From Loktanella sp. M215 (GTDB lineage: Bacteria > Pseudomonadota > Alphaproteobacteria > Rhodobacterales > Rhodobacteraceae), in assembly GCF_021735925.1 (NCBI RefSeq), contig NZ_WMEA01000001.1, positions 2,758,001-2,822,000 of the forward strand: a stretch of DNA of 64,000 nucleotides. The letters are read 5' to 3'. This document shows positions 63,184-64,000 of the stretch, in pieces (the first letter of the stretch is position 1; the number at the start of each line of letters is the position of its first letter). The translations under genes were made by a program, and so were the position numbers. The notes under the pieces are model-generated. The model was not told where the DNA came from and made no database searches. It saw only the letters and a program-made list of their open reading frames with translations.

Positions 63184-63791
63184 CGGTCATTGAACTTGAT
63201 CTGCCGGGGTTTTCCTTCGGGCGGACCCCGGTCCTCGGTCCGCTGACGCTGCGGGTCGACAGGGGCGAGACGCTGGCCCTGACCGGCCCCTCCGGCATCG
63301 GCAAGTCGACGCTGTTGCGCATCATCGCCGGCGTCTATCCGGCACAGGGCAGCCCACGGATCACCGGCCGGATGGCCTTCGTCTTTGAGGAACCGACGCT
63401 GCTGCGCTGGCGCAGCGCACAGCGCAACATCGAAATCGCGGCGAAGGTCACACCGGGCAGGGCTGCGACGGCGCTCGACGAGGTCGGCCTCGGCACCTTT
63501 GCCGACCGCTTCCCCGACCAGTTGTCGCTGGGTCAGCAGCGCCGCCTGGCGCTGGCCCGCGCCTTTGCCTGCGATCCCGATCTGATGCTTCTTGACGAAC
63601 CCTTCGTGTCCCTGGATGCCACCGCGGCGGACGAGATGATGACCCTCTTCGCCGCCCTGCGCGCCCGCCGCGACATGGCCAGCATCCTCGTCACCCACGC
63701 AGGCGAGGAAGCCCGCCGTCTTGCGACCCGGACCCTGACCCTTGCCGGACGCCCCGCCACGCTCGCTGCAGACACCCACGTCACGGCCTAA
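63180..63791 (+). CDS. ABC transporter ATP-binding protein
   Basis: The 203-aa product has Walker A GPSGIGKSTLLRIIAG, Q-loop region FVFEEPTLLRWRS, signature LSLGQQRRLALARAFA, Walker B LMLLDEPFVSLDA and the H-loop VTHAGEE. It is of the compact TauB/SsuB-like type that pairs with THI5-like binding proteins. All motifs are intact although its partner gene is broken; no permease gene is seen in the window, so the transporter may be dead or use another permease. Confidence 0.9.
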   Translation: MTVIELDLPGFSFGRTPVLGPLTLRVDRGETLALTGPSGIGKSTLLRIIAGVYPAQGSPRITGRMAFVFEEPTLLRWRSAQRNIEIAAKVTPGRAATALDEVGLGTFADRFPDQLSLGQQRRLALARAFACDPDLMLLDEPFVSLDATAADEMMTLFAALRARRDMASILVTHAGEEARRLATRTLTLAGRPATLAADTHVTA

Positions 63792-64000
63792 GGCGCGGTC
63801 CCCTTCTTCTGGTCAAAAATACTTCGGGGTCCGGGGCTGGCCCCGGTCCGACGCGTGCCACCGGAGCAGGTCGCCGGCGCAGGGCTCCAGTGGTTCGCAG
63901 CGCGGTTGGCCTGCTCCGGGCCATAACCTGCGGGTGCGGCGAGAGCGGCGACCCGTTTGAGCGGTCGCATCACGCAGCACACACCCCGCCGTGTCGTCCT
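63792..64000. other. Window-end stretch without clear gene
   Basis: It holds an AT-rich element (TTCTTCTGGTCAAAAATAC, 63804-63822) and, on the minus strand, a frame from about 63982 to 63788 that is Ala/Pro-rich with no recognised family. Nothing further can be supported. Confidence 0.4.

Noticed and set aside
1..64000. tRNA, rRNA, riboswitch and CRISPR signals
   Set aside because: Looked for and none recognised by eye; no repeat-spacer array and no cloverleaf-like stretch was seen, though a covariance-model search would be more reliable.

Overview
The window is GC-rich chromosomal DNA from an alphaproteobacterium, almost certainly a Rhodobacterales (Roseobacter-group) species. The evidence is a complete Rhodobacterales-type gene transfer agent (GTA) cluster, a pyruvate dehydrogenase E1-beta subunit with its own N-terminal lipoyl domain, fabF followed by mltG and the GTA, and DUF2852 and GTA-family proteins typical of this order. 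No rRNA, tRNA or CRISPR array was recognised.

Layout. 1-10.5 kb: rpsF-rpsR-rplI (minus strand), two YceI-type genes around an orphan anti-sigma-like gene, then the fatty-acid cluster fabD-fabG-acpP-fabF followed by mltG. A GFA-family gene without a normal start codon and a doubly deleted methionine aminopeptidase remnant sit between acpP and fabF. 10.7-24.6 kb: GTA genes g1 to g15 in canonical order, all open, plus a small trailing ORF. 25-33.8 kb: cysE, an AhpD-like gene, pdhA-pdhB-pdhC with a candidate operator, an FtsB-like gene, class I fructose-bisphosphate aldolase, pgk and two cyclophilins. 33.9-44.1 kb: selO-GNAT-nucleoside hydrolase, ilvI-ilvH behind a leader-peptide attenuator, a YihY/BrkB protein, a YghU-type glutathione transferase, a peptidase S51-like gene, bpt, and RDD and DUF2852 genes.

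45-58.6 kb: a serine-cycle (C1 assimilation) cluster in three units: sga-mcl-mtkA-mtkB-hprA, fhs-folD (followed by an EthD gene) and ppc-glyA. A LuxR-type regulator with a degenerate receiver domain lies between the first two. Formate is activated by Fhs, reduced to methylene-THF by FolD and condensed with glycine by GlyA. Sga, HprA and Ppc carry carbon from serine towards oxaloacetate, and MtkAB and Mcl split malate into glyoxylate and acetyl-CoA. Glycerate kinase, enolase, malate dehydrogenase and the formaldehyde oxidation genes are not in the window. A near-identical 15-nt element, CCCGAYCGGGTARKG, lies upstream of all three units in the same orientation and is the most notable regulatory signal here.

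59-63 kb: a decayed island. A DNA adenine methyltransferase pseudogene is split by an intact IS3-family element with a 3-bp target duplication. A second, badly decayed IS3-family element, carrying four palindromes inside its transposase frame, truncates both the methyltransferase and an ABC-transporter substrate-binding gene. The ABC ATPase downstream is intact.
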